A DNA stretch of 64,000 bases, taken from Sphingomonas mollis. GTDB taxonomy: Bacteria; Pseudomonadota; Alphaproteobacteria; Sphingomonadales; Sphingomonadaceae. The position numbers and the translations under genes were made by a program. Below, piece by piece: positions 16,833 to 26,136 of this stretch (positions are counted from its first letter, which is position 1; every line of letters begins with the position of its first letter). Location of the stretch: the NCBI RefSeq assembly GCF_016427505.1, contig NZ_JAELXS010000006.1:124001-188000 (forward strand). The letters are read 5' to 3'. The notes below the pieces were generated by a model. That model was not told the DNA's origin and searched no databases. It saw nothing but the letters and a program-made list of their open reading frames with translations.

Positions 16833-19800
16833 TTCCTGCTCCCGACGGCCACGCGGCCCTTCGAACTCTTGTCGTCACCGCCGTCGATCCTGGCAAGAAG
16901 TTCGTTCAGTTCGCGGACCTTGGCTTCCACGATGGGCCGTAGCGCCATGGCCGGCCGCTCGACGTCGAGCGCTGCGGCCTCGATACGTGCCCGCGCCTCG
17001 CGCAGCGCCGCCCGAAACTGCGGCGACGTCCGGTCGTCCCACTTGTCGAGGCTGCGCTGGAGCAGGATCGAGCTGAGCGCGTTCGCCAGCGACTTCGGCG
17101 AAAATCGTCCCTCCGCCGTCTCCAGCGCCTTCCGCAGCACCGAGCGGTCGACGATCCTGAGATCGCCGCGGCGTTCGAGAGATGCGGCGTCGAAGCAGTC
17201 CGCCCATGCCTTTACCGTCAGGACCGGTTCGCCGGGCTGCGCCGAGGTGCGGAATCCCTCCTCGAGGAGTACGACCGCCTCGTCGGCGAACGCCTCGCGC
17301 AGGTGGTCGATCTCGTTCCTGGCCCGCTCGACGCGGGCGATGACGTCCGTCCCGATCTTCTTCGCGCCGAAGGCGGCCGGAATGTCGCGGATCAGCATGT
17401 CGACGGGATCGGCGGGTGCCGTCGTCACGCGCAGCAGCGCACGTGCCGTGTCGGTCAGCCGCTTCGAGCGGCGCGTGCCGTCCGACACGGTGACAAGCCA
17501 CTTCTGCACCGCGTCCTGCGCCGCCCGGATCAGCTCGACGTCCGGCGCGGGGCGCTCGTGCACCAGCACGTAGCAGAGGGCTGAGAGATACTCGCGCAGC
17601 GTGTCGGTGGGCTCCTCGACGCGCATCGTCACGCCCTCGGGATAGGCGACCATCGCGTCGAACCCGAATCCCATGATGTCCGGGACGTACGTGCCGTCGC
17701 GGTATATGGCGACGGAGCGGGCGAAGTGACTGTATCCCGCCGCTACGAGGATCGGCATGACGGCGCGGGGTACCCCGGTGGTGACGTCCTCGAGATCCGC
17801 GACCAGCTCCGACATGCCCCGGTAGCTGCCCGGCTTAGTCGGCACACGGAAGAACTCCATGATCTGCATCCAGACCTCGCGCAGACCCGGATCCTTGATC
17901 TCCATCGGGTCTGCGAACCGGGTCGCTCCCGCCGGGCGCAGACCCGTGTTCTCTATCACGGTGCGGTATATCGAGCCCTCTGCGCTCCGGTCGCCGTCCT
18001 CGTAGCCGAGACGTTCACGGTCTCCGCGCTCGAGGATGGCCTGCACGACGCGCACCCGCGCCGTCTGCATTGTGCGAGATGCGGTGGCCCGCATCAGCTG
18101 CTCGTTGGCGATCCGGGGCGTCTGGCTGTACCATCCGCCGAGCAGCCGCGAGGCCGCCATCGTGCCCGGCTTTTCCTCGGTGACGTCGAGCACCTTGCCG
18201 TCCGCGATCCAGGTCGATCCCAGCCCGCGGGGATCGAGAAGGCCGCGGAGCAGGACCGCCAGCTGACCGAAGGCGACCGACTGTAGCTCGTCGATCTCCG
18301 TCACGACCATCGGATCGGAGGCGACGAACTCCTCGTCCTGACGGAGGGCCTCGATGGCGACGAGCTCGAGCGCCGCGCTTTCGAGTTCGAGCGGCCGGTC
18401 GGGCACGACGACGACGGTGCGCCCTGGACGCTGGCGCTTCGCCTGGTCGACCGCATCTTCGATCGTCCTCCGGTCCTCGGCGAGGACATAGGCGATGGCG
18501 CCGGCCTCAGTGGGGACGGACAGACCCTGACGCAGCTCTTCCGGCGAGACGTACCGACCGGCGAGGAACCGGTTGACGCCGAATTCCGCATTGTGACCGG
18601 GCGCGCGTAGATGCGGTGCAGGAAAGCGTTGTTCGAGGAAGGTGCGGATGTCGAAGTCGGCGGAACGGCGTTCGCGTTCTTCCCGTACCCGATGCGCGAC
18701 GTCGATGTCGGCGCCGTGCCACACGGCCACATCGTCGTTGTGCCGTCGCCACAGCAATAGTCGCGCGGCCACGAGGTCGTCGATAGCCGCCGACACCTGT
18801 GCGGCGGGCATCGTGTGGTCCCCGACCGCGAGCTCGAGGACGGCGCGCGGCAGCCGACGTCGTTCGCCGCTAATACCGAGCTGGAGAAGGCACGCCGCCG
18901 CCAGGATCTCGCGCTGGATGGGCTCGCGGGCGCGGGACCGGGCGCTCTCGGTCTCTATCCAGCGGCGATAGGTTCCGCCGATGCCCACGTCCGTACGCAT
19001 CGCATCGGAGAAGGCCTCGTACACGGCCTCGATGCCGACGGTCCCGGCCAGGTCCATCTCGCGCAGGAAGGAGAACAGGCTCCGCTCGTTCTGGCCGACC
19101 CGCGCGACGAGGGTAGGAAGAACCTGGAGCGCGCCCGCCGTGAGCGGACGGGCAGTCTCAAGTATCTCGCGGGCGGTCGCGATGTCGTCGACGCCGTCGA
19201 ACCACCGCGCAGCGATTACAGCCGCGACCGTCTCGTCGGCGATCGTAGCGACGGGCAGATCCTCCGGCCGCAGGCCTTCCACGACCGAGCCGACCAGGCG
19301 GTAGAACTCCTGACTGTCCTCGACCATGCGAATGGACCGGAAGCGGCCTTCCACCTTGCGCCACTCGGTCCGCGAGGTCTCATTCAGTCTGGTCGCGTAC
19401 GCCAGCAGGTTCTGGTGAAGTAGCAGCGTCAGGCTCATCGTCGGCGCGGACGCACGCGACACCCGCTCCGCCAGCCGCTGCAGCAGGTCGAGCTCGCTGG
19501 ACCGCCCCTCGGCGACGAGGCCTTCGAGATGGCGTCCGAACTCGTCCCAGACGATCGCGACATGATCCCATCCGCCCTCGCGCATCGCCTTGCCGAAGCC
19601 CTCCACAGACTTCGGCGCATGGCTCATGCCGAGCTGGGTCGCGATCTCCGCCAGCGGCTCGGCCACCAAGCCGGACAGGACGACGACGGCGCCGCACGAG
19701 GCCGATCGCGAACGCTCGACGACGGCGTCCGCCAGGTTCGCGTCGAGGTCGCCGATGCGTGCCGCGATCGTCTCGACCACCGGACGGCCGGGCGCGTCGT

Positions 19801-20002
19801 TCCTGACCTGGAGCGCGCCGACGCCCGCGGCGAGGCTCTTGCCGCTGCCGTACGGCGCGATCACCATGGTGGCGGCACCGGGCGTGACGACCGCCTCGAC
19901 GATGGGCAGCGCCCGGCGGGTCGGCCGGTAGTGGGCGAAGCGCTCGGGGCGGGCGAGATCCTCGACGAGATTGAGCGAGCGGAAGAAGTCGGCGTCGATC
20001 AC
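16829..20002 (-). CDS. sspC: SspC: large ATPase of the phosphorothioation complex
   Basis: A 1057-residue protein with an N-terminal P-loop ATPase domain: Walker A APYGSGKS at residues 49-56 and Walker B VAIVWDEFG with Asp153-Glu154. The rest is helical with a few beta segments and no motif I can name; the C-terminal tail (about 1035-1057) is Lys/Ser/Gly-rich and basic. In Ssp systems SspC is the ATPase that works with SspB and SspD on DNA. The size and position between the DUF4007 gene and the PAPS-reductase-like gene support the name. The start codon is GTG, overlapping the sspB stop as GTGA, so it depends on coupling. It is not SMC-like and so is not DndD. Confidence 0.8.
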   Translation of the reverse strand: MIDADFFRSLNLVEDLARPERFAHYRPTRRALPIVEAVVTPGAATMVIAPYGSGKSLAAGVGALQVRNDAPGRPVVETIAARIGDLDANLADAVVERSRSASCGAVVVLSGLVAEPLAEIATQLGMSHAPKSVEGFGKAMREGGWDHVAIVWDEFGRHLEGLVAEGRSSELDLLQRLAERVSRASAPTMSLTLLLHQNLLAYATRLNETSRTEWRKVEGRFRSIRMVEDSQEFYRLVGSVVEGLRPEDLPVATIADETVAAVIAARWFDGVDDIATAREILETARPLTAGALQVLPTLVARVGQNERSLFSFLREMDLAGTVGIEAVYEAFSDAMRTDVGIGGTYRRWIETESARSRAREPIQREILAAACLLQLGISGERRRLPRAVLELAVGDHTMPAAQVSAAIDDLVAARLLLWRRHNDDVAVWHGADIDVAHRVREERERRSADFDIRTFLEQRFPAPHLRAPGHNAEFGVNRFLAGRYVSPEELRQGLSVPTEAGAIAYVLAEDRRTIEDAVDQAKRQRPGRTVVVVPDRPLELESAALELVAIEALRQDEEFVASDPMVVTEIDELQSVAFGQLAVLLRGLLDPRGLGSTWIADGKVLDVTEEKPGTMAASRLLGGWYSQTPRIANEQLMRATASRTMQTARVRVVQAILERGDRERLGYEDGDRSAEGSIYRTVIENTGLRPAGATRFADPMEIKDPGLREVWMQIMEFFRVPTKPGSYRGMSELVADLEDVTTGVPRAVMPILVAAGYSHFARSVAIYRDGTYVPDIMGFGFDAMVAYPEGVTMRVEEPTDTLREYLSALCYVLVHERPAPDVELIRAAQDAVQKWLVTVSDGTRRSKRLTDTARALLRVTTAPADPVDMLIRDIPAAFGAKKIGTDVIARVERARNEIDHLREAFADEAVVLLEEGFRTSAQPGEPVLTVKAWADCFDAASLERRGDLRIVDRSVLRKALETAEGRFSPKSLANALSSILLQRSLDKWDDRTSPQFRAALREARARIEAAALDVERPAMALRPIVEAKVRELNELLARIDGGDDKSSKGRVAVGSRK

Positions 20003-20901
20003 GAGGCGGCTCCCCCTACGCGGCGGTAGAAGTCACCGAGCCAGTCCGTCACGCTGCGCGACGGCACCTCGAGCCGGCGCTCGCCCGCCGACGTGTCGAC
20101 GGTCACCCCGCGAAAGGCCTTGCCGCCGACACGGCCGGTCATTTCCTCGACGAAGTCGAGGCCGCCACACAGGATCCTGCCCGGGCCGTGGCGGAGGGTA
20201 GCAAGTTCGCGCAGACTCAGCGCGTCCTTCTCGGTCTCGTCGGACAGCAGCGACACGCAGGCGAGGAACGCCTCGGGCGGCACGCCGACCGGTGCACGGC
20301 TGCGCTCGAAGCGCGCTACCGCCTCATGCCTGATCACGAGGCCGAGTTCCCGCAGCGGACAGGCTCCGACGTCGTCCGGATCTACGATGTCGACGCCGGG
20401 CCGCGACGCGTAGGCGCCGAGAAGGCATGCCACATCCTTGGTCGCCATCGCTTGGCTAGCGGGACGGAGCGCCCTCGCCTTCGTATGCTGCAGGAAGGCG
20501 TCCGTGCAGCCGATGCGGTCGAACAGCCGCTCGGAATAGTCGTTGAAGAACCAGGCCCAGACCGTCCCCTCCCGTCGAGCGAGCGCGAGGTGCAGGAACC
20601 ACCACGTGCCGGGAAGCTCGCAGTAGGGGTCGTTCGCGGAGATCAGCCTCGCCATCCCAGTCGCCGTCCTGCCCGCCCGTCTGGCGTCGTCGCCCGGGGT
20701 GTCCGAAAGCCCCATGGCGGACAGCCAGAACGCGAGGGATTCGACCATCTTGGATCCGAGCCCGAGACTGTCCGCCACGTCGGTTGACGGCGCGAAGGTG
20801 CCTTCGCGGACCATCTGCGAAAGGCCCTTGGGAAGCCAGCCGTAGCGGACGGGGAAGGTGACGTGGCCGCCATACTGAAAGCGGACGGACGGCTGGTTCA
20901 C
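19999..20901 (-). CDS. sspB: SspB: DUF4007 protein, DNA-nicking subunit of phosphorothioation
   Basis: A 300-residue protein opening with RFQYGGHVTFPVRYGWLPKGL and continuing FAPSTDVADSLGLGSKMVESLAFWL, a pattern I associate with DUF4007, the domain of SspB. SspB is known as a DNA-nicking protein that gives single-stranded, sequence-specific phosphorothioate. The N-terminal half contains a helix-turn-helix-like stretch, so specific DNA recognition is likely. The start is GTG at 20901, overlapping the sspA stop (GTGA). Catalytic residues cannot be fixed from one sequence. Confidence 0.82.
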   Translation of the reverse strand: MNQPSVRFQYGGHVTFPVRYGWLPKGLSQMVREGTFAPSTDVADSLGLGSKMVESLAFWLSAMGLSDTPGDDARRAGRTATGMARLISANDPYCELPGTWWFLHLALARREGTVWAWFFNDYSERLFDRIGCTDAFLQHTKARALRPASQAMATKDVACLLGAYASRPGVDIVDPDDVGACPLRELGLVIRHEAVARFERSRAPVGVPPEAFLACVSLLSDETEKDALSLRELATLRHGPGRILCGGLDFVEEMTGRVGGKAFRGVTVDTSAGERRLEVPSRSVTDWLGDFYRRVGGAAS

Positions 20902-22106
20902 AGGCCACCCCTCAGGCGGGATGCTGCGGCGACGATGATCTGCACGGCTTGGTCGATCTCTTGATGGGTGTTGAGCGGGGATACGGAGAAGCGGACGCTG
21001 GAGAAGGCCTCCGCTTCTGATAGGCCCATCGCGGTGAGGACGTGGGAGGGTTCCGGACGTCGACTGGAGCAGGCGGATCCCTGTGACGCCAGTATGCCCT
21101 CCGCATCGAGGTTGGCCACTAGCGCCATGCCGTCGACCCCGACGAACCGGATATTCGAGGCGTTGGGCAGCCGCGGTGCCCCAGCCCCGTTCACCACTGT
21201 CCAGGGCAACAGTGTACGGATGCTGGACTCCAGCCTGTCCCGTAGCGTCGACATCGTCGCGACGTCCGCGTCGAGGGCGCTGGCCCTCTGCTTGCAGGCC
21301 GCGGCGAGACCAGCCAGAAGCGGCACGCTCTGGGTGCCCGCACGACGGCCATGCTCCTGGTCGCCGCCGACGATCAGCGGAGCGTACTCAATCGCGGCGC
21401 CGCCGTTCACGATGGCGCCCGTCCCGGCGGGGGCGTGCAGCTTGTGGCCCGACAGGGTGATCACGTCGGGCCCATGCCCGCGGCCGAGCACGGTCCGGAT
21501 CTTGCCGAACGACTGGGCCGCGTCGGCATGGAAGATCGCACCGTACCGGCGGGCAAGGTCGGCGATGGCAGCGATGGGCTGGATGACCCCAGTCTCGCTG
21601 TTCGCCGTTTGGATGGAGATCAAGCCCCTGTCGCGACTGTCCTGCAGGCCCACCTCGAGCTCGATGAGGTCGACGATACCGCCGGCATCGACTGGCACGA
21701 CCCGCACCTCGGTGCCCTCAACCTCGAGACGCTGGGCGACCTTCAGGACGGAGGCGTGCTCGACAGCGGAGACAAATAGGGTTCGCGCCGGGTGACTGGC
21801 TAGCCCGCGTAGAACCGTGTTGTTGGCCTCGGTGCATCCCGAGGTGAACACGACACCGTCCTCGTAGGCGCCGCCCAACAGACCAATTACGGCATCACGG
21901 GCTCGCTCGACGATCGCACGTGCGAGATCGCCGGCGAGATGGCCGCTGGACGGATTGCCGGCGCCGCTCGTCATCGCCTCGACGACGGCCGAAAGAACCA
22001 TCGCCGTGGGAGCTGCGTTCGCATTGGCATCCAGATTGATGACCGAATGGTCGGCGCTGAAGGCGAGTGAAGTGGAATCACACGATGTCTCTGCCAGCGG
22101 TGCCAT
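20898..22106 (-). CDS. sspA: SspA: cysteine desulfurase supplying sulfur for DNA phosphorothioation
   Basis: A 402-residue PLP-dependent class V aminotransferase (NifS/IscS group). The PLP lysine is Lys222 in SGHKLHAPAGTGA; upstream are TSGCTEANN, VEHASV and FHADAAQS; the sulfur-carrying cysteine is Cys346 in SQGSACSSRR. It removes sulfur from cysteine as a persulfide and hands it to SspD. The first 20 residues extend beyond the usual start, but the ATG at 22106 is preceded by a strong GGAGG-type site, so it is kept. It is the first gene of the chain, and a promoter lies 35-63 bases upstream. A housekeeping IscS is possible by sequence alone, but the operon argues for SspA. Confidence 0.93.
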   Translation of the reverse strand: MAPLAETSCDSTSLAFSADHSVINLDANANAAPTAMVLSAVVEAMTSGAGNPSSGHLAGDLARAIVERARDAVIGLLGGAYEDGVVFTSGCTEANNTVLRGLASHPARTLFVSAVEHASVLKVAQRLEVEGTEVRVVPVDAGGIVDLIELEVGLQDSRDRGLISIQTANSETGVIQPIAAIADLARRYGAIFHADAAQSFGKIRTVLGRGHGPDVITLSGHKLHAPAGTGAIVNGGAAIEYAPLIVGGDQEHGRRAGTQSVPLLAGLAAACKQRASALDADVATMSTLRDRLESSIRTLLPWTVVNGAGAPRLPNASNIRFVGVDGMALVANLDAEGILASQGSACSSRRPEPSHVLTAMGLSEAEAFSSVRFSVSPLNTHQEIDQAVQIIVAAASRLRGGL

Positions 22107-22435
22107 GTACTTCCTCCTTTCCTTTCAGGGTCATCAGACGGTTATAGGAAGGATGCCGAAGTCGGGCAAAGCTATTGAACGCCATTATGTGACAGCGTCG
22201 CCGCCCGAACTGGTGCCTCCGCATAGGATGCCTGATAGTCCCGTCTGATAGAACATAAATCGAACGATGACGGTGACGCAAGTTATGCGGCAAATCCGCT
22301 TGATAGGGCGTCGACGAGACGAATGCGAGGGCTCGACCGTGCCGCGGCGACCCCGCGGCGGATCCGCCCTAAAGCCATGCCCCCACGAGGTGATCCAGAA
22401 CGATCACCGAGCGGAATGAAGAGCAGATGAGGGTG
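22107..22435. other. Intergenic region between sspA and the Gabija-like helicase
   Basis: No convincing gene. It holds the sspA promoter and ribosome binding site at its left end. At 22389-22408 a perfect 7-bp inverted repeat (GGTGATC, loop of six, GATCACC) lies just after the helicase stop, and a GC-rich repeat (GCCGCGG) follows near 22338-22358. Either could end transcription from the Gabija-like genes, but neither has a T-run. TGATAG occurs three times between about 22230 and 22310. Confidence 0.55.
22141..22169 (-). promoter_or_regulatory. Sigma70-type promoter for the ssp operon
   Basis: Read on the minus strand, TTGCCC (22169-22164) and TATAAC (22146-22141) are separated by exactly 17 bases, a good match to -35 and -10 boxes. 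They lie about 35 bases before the sspA ATG. The ribosome binding site AAAGGAGGAAG ends three to four bases before the ATG. This is the only clear promoter I see for the nine-gene chain. Confidence 0.6.
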
Positions 22436-23821
22436 TCAGGGAACTCGCGGGTCGGTCGAGAATACCGTCAGCGAAGTCGATGCCCGACTGATAGCCACGT
22501 ATAGATGCTGCGCGGTCATCGGATCTGCGTCGAGAATGATCGCATGTTCGCCTTCCAATCCCTTGAGCAGCAGCGTGCTGCCGATACCCCGAGCAGGAAG
22601 AGGCCGTCCCTTGATGCGTTGAACCTCGCGTTCCGCGATCGCCGCCGTTCGCAGATCGATGCCGCGGGCCGTGGCGCGCGACAGGGCAGCGATCATGACC
22701 GCAAGCATATGTGGCCGGTACACATGGAGACCGGCAGTCGCGCGAAGTTCCTCGAGGATATCGCGTACCAGCGCGAGGCCGTCCTCAGCGAAAAATCGGA
22801 TGCAGGTCCGCTCCACGTCGGAAGCAGGAGGATCTTGTGGTCCTCGCCGCAAGGCATTTATCCGCTGCGCCAATGGGTTCGCCACGCCCGCAATCACCTG
22901 CGAGACGAAGCGGAGGGTGGCATTCAGCCTGTCGACTCCCGCTGCGGCCTCGATCTCTCCCGCCGCCGTGATAAGGTCTGACATATCGACGGGTTCGATG
23001 ACCTGAACGCCCGTCGTCGCTCGCGCGAAGTCGATCCGGCTTTTCACCGGTCGGGCGTCGCCGATAATGAGCAGTCCGGCACCGGCTCTCCCGCGCACCG
23101 CCGCGACGGCAGCCGCGCGCTCACGCTGCCGGTCTGCCTGATCGTCGGGAAGCTGTATCCAGCAGACCGCAGGCGGAGCGGTCCTGAGATCGATTTGCGC
23201 TCCCCGGAGGAGTTCCGCCCGGACATCGAGAATCCATTGCCCGAGTTCGGGCTGGCCGGCGTTCACCCACCGGTGCGGGACGTCCAGTTCAAGGACGGTC
23301 GGGAACGCGGGGATGACGTCCCCGTCCCAGTCCGGACGTGCGCCGTTGAAATCGAAGATGCACTGCAACGGATCGCCAAGGACGTGGCAGGGAAGCTCCG
23401 CAGCGAGGGCTCGAACAAGTCGATGCTGCCTTGCCGAGCAGTCCTGGTATTCGTCGACGACGAGCCGTCCATAGTTTGCGCGGAGCACGGGCGCGAGCAC
23501 CCCGCTTTCAAGAACGGCAACGGCTGCGTCCTGGGTGCCGGGATAGTCGATCGCGCTCCCGACGTTCCGGTGACCGGCGAGGCCTGGATACAGGGTTATG
23601 AGCTTGAGCGCCCACCCATCGATGGTCGCTAGCCGATAGCGGTCCGCCGGCACGCCTGACCGAGCGAGCCTAGTCCGAAGCGCCGTCACGCCTGCGTTGG
23701 TATGGGTGAGAACCAGCACGGGAAGACCATCGTGACCGGCGAGCGCGTCGACGATGGTCTGTGTCTTGCCGCAGCCGGCAGGTGCGACCACCGCCCCGGG
23801 TGGGAGATCGAAGAGGCTCAT
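22436..23821 (-). CDS. gajB: UvrD/PcrA-like helicase, Gabija GajB-like
   Basis: A 461-residue superfamily 1A helicase: Walker A APAGCGKT at 13-20, motif Ia THTNAGV, Walker B VVDEYQD with Asp123-Glu124, motif III GDPLQCIFDFNG, motif V KGLEGEHAIILDAD and motif VI YVAISRA near the C-terminus. It is compact, like GajB (about 490 residues), lacking the large UvrD 1B/2B insertions. Its ATG directly follows the stop of the OLD-family gene with no gap. OLD ATPase/nuclease plus UvrD-like helicase in this order is the Gabija anti-phage system (class 2 OLD pair). In Gabija, GajB is thought to sense or act on DNA ends and nucleotide pools. Confidence 0.82.
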   Translation of the reverse strand: MSLFDLPPGAVVAPAGCGKTQTIVDALAGHDGLPVLVLTHTNAGVTALRTRLARSGVPADRYRLATIDGWALKLITLYPGLAGHRNVGSAIDYPGTQDAAVAVLESGVLAPVLRANYGRLVVDEYQDCSARQHRLVRALAAELPCHVLGDPLQCIFDFNGARPDWDGDVIPAFPTVLELDVPHRWVNAGQPELGQWILDVRAELLRGAQIDLRTAPPAVCWIQLPDDQADRQRERAAAVAAVRGRAGAGLLIIGDARPVKSRIDFARATTGVQVIEPVDMSDLITAAGEIEAAAGVDRLNATLRFVSQVIAGVANPLAQRINALRRGPQDPPASDVERTCIRFFAEDGLALVRDILEELRATAGLHVYRPHMLAVMIAALSRATARGIDLRTAAIAEREVQRIKGRPLPARGIGSTLLLKGLEGEHAIILDADPMTAQHLYVAISRASTSLTVFSTDPRVP

Positions 23822-25573
23822 CTAGAGGTATTCCGGTTCGACGTCGTCGCCCGCGTCCTCCTCGCCGTCTTCCGGAGCGTTCAGGATCCATGCCCGCAGC
23901 TCCTCGACTGTCTGGACCAGGCGTCCGCCACTGCCTGCGAGGTGAGGTCCCAGCACGTCGCGCCCGATCGTCTCGGCATAGCTGACCGTCTTGAACCATT
24001 TGCCCTTGGTGGCAGCTGCGCCGAGAGCGCTGCGCTCCGCCAGGTCGTATCCAAGCGGATCATCGAAGGCGAGATCAAGATCCGCCTTGCGGGCGCGGAT
24101 CTGTCCGTTGACGGACTCTTCTCCGTTCCATTCGCGGGCCAGTTCGACGAGGGGTCGAATGGCGTCGTCGGCGATAGATGCGAAGATCTGCATTTCGGTG
24201 GTGTTGGGCTCGTCCCAGAAGAAGCGCATTACCCCGGCTTCCTCAAGGGCGCGCAGCTCTTCGGCGTCAAGCTCTTTGTCGGAGTCATGCCACAGTCCCG
24301 TACGGTAACCTGCCTGTGCGAACGAAAGCGCCCGCTGCAGCATGTTCGAGCCCGTACCGTCGGCAGTAGCGACGCCGCAGCTGCCCATCGGACGGTCGCC
24401 CTGATCGGTCCAGTAGAGATCGAGACCGCGGATCAGACCGACCTCGGTCGCCCCCTCGCAGACGAGCACGCTCGGGGCCAGGAAGGCGTCCGCGCACGTC
24501 CTGAGCGTGCCCTGGTCCGCCGGATTTCGGCCCAGCTTTATGAGCGAGAGATCAGGTGCATCAGGATCACGCCTGGCGCGCCAGAGCTGCTGCGCGGATA
24601 GCTCGCGCACGACGACGGGCGAGTGCGTCGTGACGAACACCTGGCGAGGCGGGACCGCGTCCTTCGCGCCGAGCTGATGAAGCAAGCGGATAATTCGGAA
24701 AGGCTCAAGGCCATGTTCCAGCTCGTCGACGAGCGTGATCGGGGACGTATTGCCTGCGAGAGCCTGCAGGCCGGCGACCAGAAGACGCGAGCTGCCAAGG
24801 CCGAGGTTACGCAGCGGAACGCCATCTCCATCGTGCAATGCGATGGCGCCCGCGCCGAAGCTGACCCCGTGCGCATCCAGCAGGGCCTCGGCCTCTTCTG
24901 CGCCGGCGACTCCCACCTGTCCGGCGACATCGCGCACCATGGCGATCGTGTCGGCGACTTCCGCGGCGGCGGCATCGCCGAACGCGGCCCGCGCCTGACG
25001 GGCGGCATCGGCGAGTGCCGCGCCCGCCGCCGGCCGCACCTCGGCGATGCGGTTGAGCACGCTTCGGACTCCCCATGCGAGATGATGGCCCGCGAAGGCG
25101 CCGAGTCGGGTCGGTGCCAGCCTGACCCGCTCGGCGAAAGGCAGGTCGCGAAGGCAGTCGTCGGCCTCCGCGCGTTCGGAGAACAGCGTCCATTTGGGAT
25201 CAAGATCGGCGCCGATGGTCAACCGGATCGAGACGACGATCTCACTGCCTGCTTCCGGCTCGTCGGTTACGCCGATGTCACTGTCCCAGCCCCGGTGAAA
25301 GAACCCGTACCTATCGAGGTCAAGAAGGGAGGCAGGTAGATCGCCGATCGTCACATCGATCAGTATGTCCCGAGCCGTGTCGAGGCCATGGAAGTCCGCA
25401 TCCGTGAACGTCGCGGAGCGGCGGGCGGAGAGCACGAGATCGATAGCGTCCAGCACCGACGACTTTCCGGAGTCACCCGGTCCGATGAGGCCGTTGATGC
25501 CGCTGCCTGGTGACCATTCGAGATGTCGGATGCCCCTGAACCGCTCGATCTTCAGCTGACGAATCAGCGGCAT
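23822..25573 (-). CDS. gajA: OLD-family ATPase/TOPRIM nuclease, Gabija GajA-like
   Basis: A 583-residue protein (GajA is about 578). The N-terminal ABC-type ATPase has Walker A GPGDSGKS at 31-38, signature LGLGSSRLL near 257, Walker B ITLVDELEHG with Asp283-Glu284 and an H-loop TTHS at 315. The C-terminal TOPRIM domain has CEGATE (Glu373) and HDSDK (Asp430, Asp432). GajA nicks phage DNA when nucleotides are depleted. The chosen ATG at 25573 starts at the normal family position (MPLIRQLKIERFRGI) after a GGGGGAG ribosome binding site; the frame is open 57 codons further upstream, but that part does not look like the family. Confidence 0.85.
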   Translation of the reverse strand: MPLIRQLKIERFRGIRHLEWSPGSGINGLIGPGDSGKSSVLDAIDLVLSARRSATFTDADFHGLDTARDILIDVTIGDLPASLLDLDRYGFFHRGWDSDIGVTDEPEAGSEIVVSIRLTIGADLDPKWTLFSERAEADDCLRDLPFAERVRLAPTRLGAFAGHHLAWGVRSVLNRIAEVRPAAGAALADAARQARAAFGDAAAAEVADTIAMVRDVAGQVGVAGAEEAEALLDAHGVSFGAGAIALHDGDGVPLRNLGLGSSRLLVAGLQALAGNTSPITLVDELEHGLEPFRIIRLLHQLGAKDAVPPRQVFVTTHSPVVVRELSAQQLWRARRDPDAPDLSLIKLGRNPADQGTLRTCADAFLAPSVLVCEGATEVGLIRGLDLYWTDQGDRPMGSCGVATADGTGSNMLQRALSFAQAGYRTGLWHDSDKELDAEELRALEEAGVMRFFWDEPNTTEMQIFASIADDAIRPLVELAREWNGEESVNGQIRARKADLDLAFDDPLGYDLAERSALGAAATKGKWFKTVSYAETIGRDVLGPHLAGSGGRLVQTVEELRAWILNAPEDGEEDAGDDVEPEYL

Positions 25574-25913
25574 GCCGTCTCCCCCTACTGTTCTCCTTCG
25601 GTTCTGCCGTGGGTTGCCGGCCGTATCAACAGACGATTTGAACAAGGCCCCGGGAGGTAATTGAGCCGTCTGGTCTGAGATCATCCCGAAATAGGGATCG
25701 ATGAACGTCGTCAGCTTGCTGAACAAGGCTTCTTTGTTTGCCAAGTGTCAGCACCAAATCCTGGTGTGACTTCCGCCGGCCGAGCCGTTCGTAGCGCAGC
25801 GCATCGATTTGCCGGCACGAGCATGTGACTTTCTGCGATCTGCCCCCGGATGGCCCGGGAGGCGTACGATCGCGAGTACCGGCCACGACGTCGATGGTTA
25901 CCGTCGCATCCAT

Positions 25914-26008
25914 CCTGAAAATGGTCGCTATCCTGAAATTGGCGACCTATGTTCACCGATGCACGGGAAGCGGTTCTCGAGCCGGGGCGTGGAAACCCTG
26001 AAAATTGG
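25914..26008 (+). repeat. Three short direct repeats, CCTGAAAATTGG type
   Basis: CCTGAAAATGGTCGC (25914-25928), CCTGAAATTGGCGAC (25932-25946) and CCTGAAAATTGG (25997-26008). The first two are 18 bases apart, close to two helical turns, the third 65 bases on. They lie in the divergent intergenic region and could be protein-binding sites. The match is imperfect, so chance is not excluded. Confidence 0.4.
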
Positions 26009-26136
26009 AAGTCGGTCGAAAGACCAAGACGGTCGAAGAGCTCTTCGGCCGGGTGGCGGGGACGTATGTCCAGACCACCCGGTTAAAGGTTTCCGCGCCT
26101 GTTCCAATTCAGGTTTCCAACACCCGGCTCAGGGGC

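Noticed and set aside
16014..22106. Dnd (dndABCDE) rather than Ssp identity
   Set aside because: No DndB DGQHR protein, no SMC-like DndD and no small DndE are present; a DUF4007 protein and a large non-SMC ATPase are.
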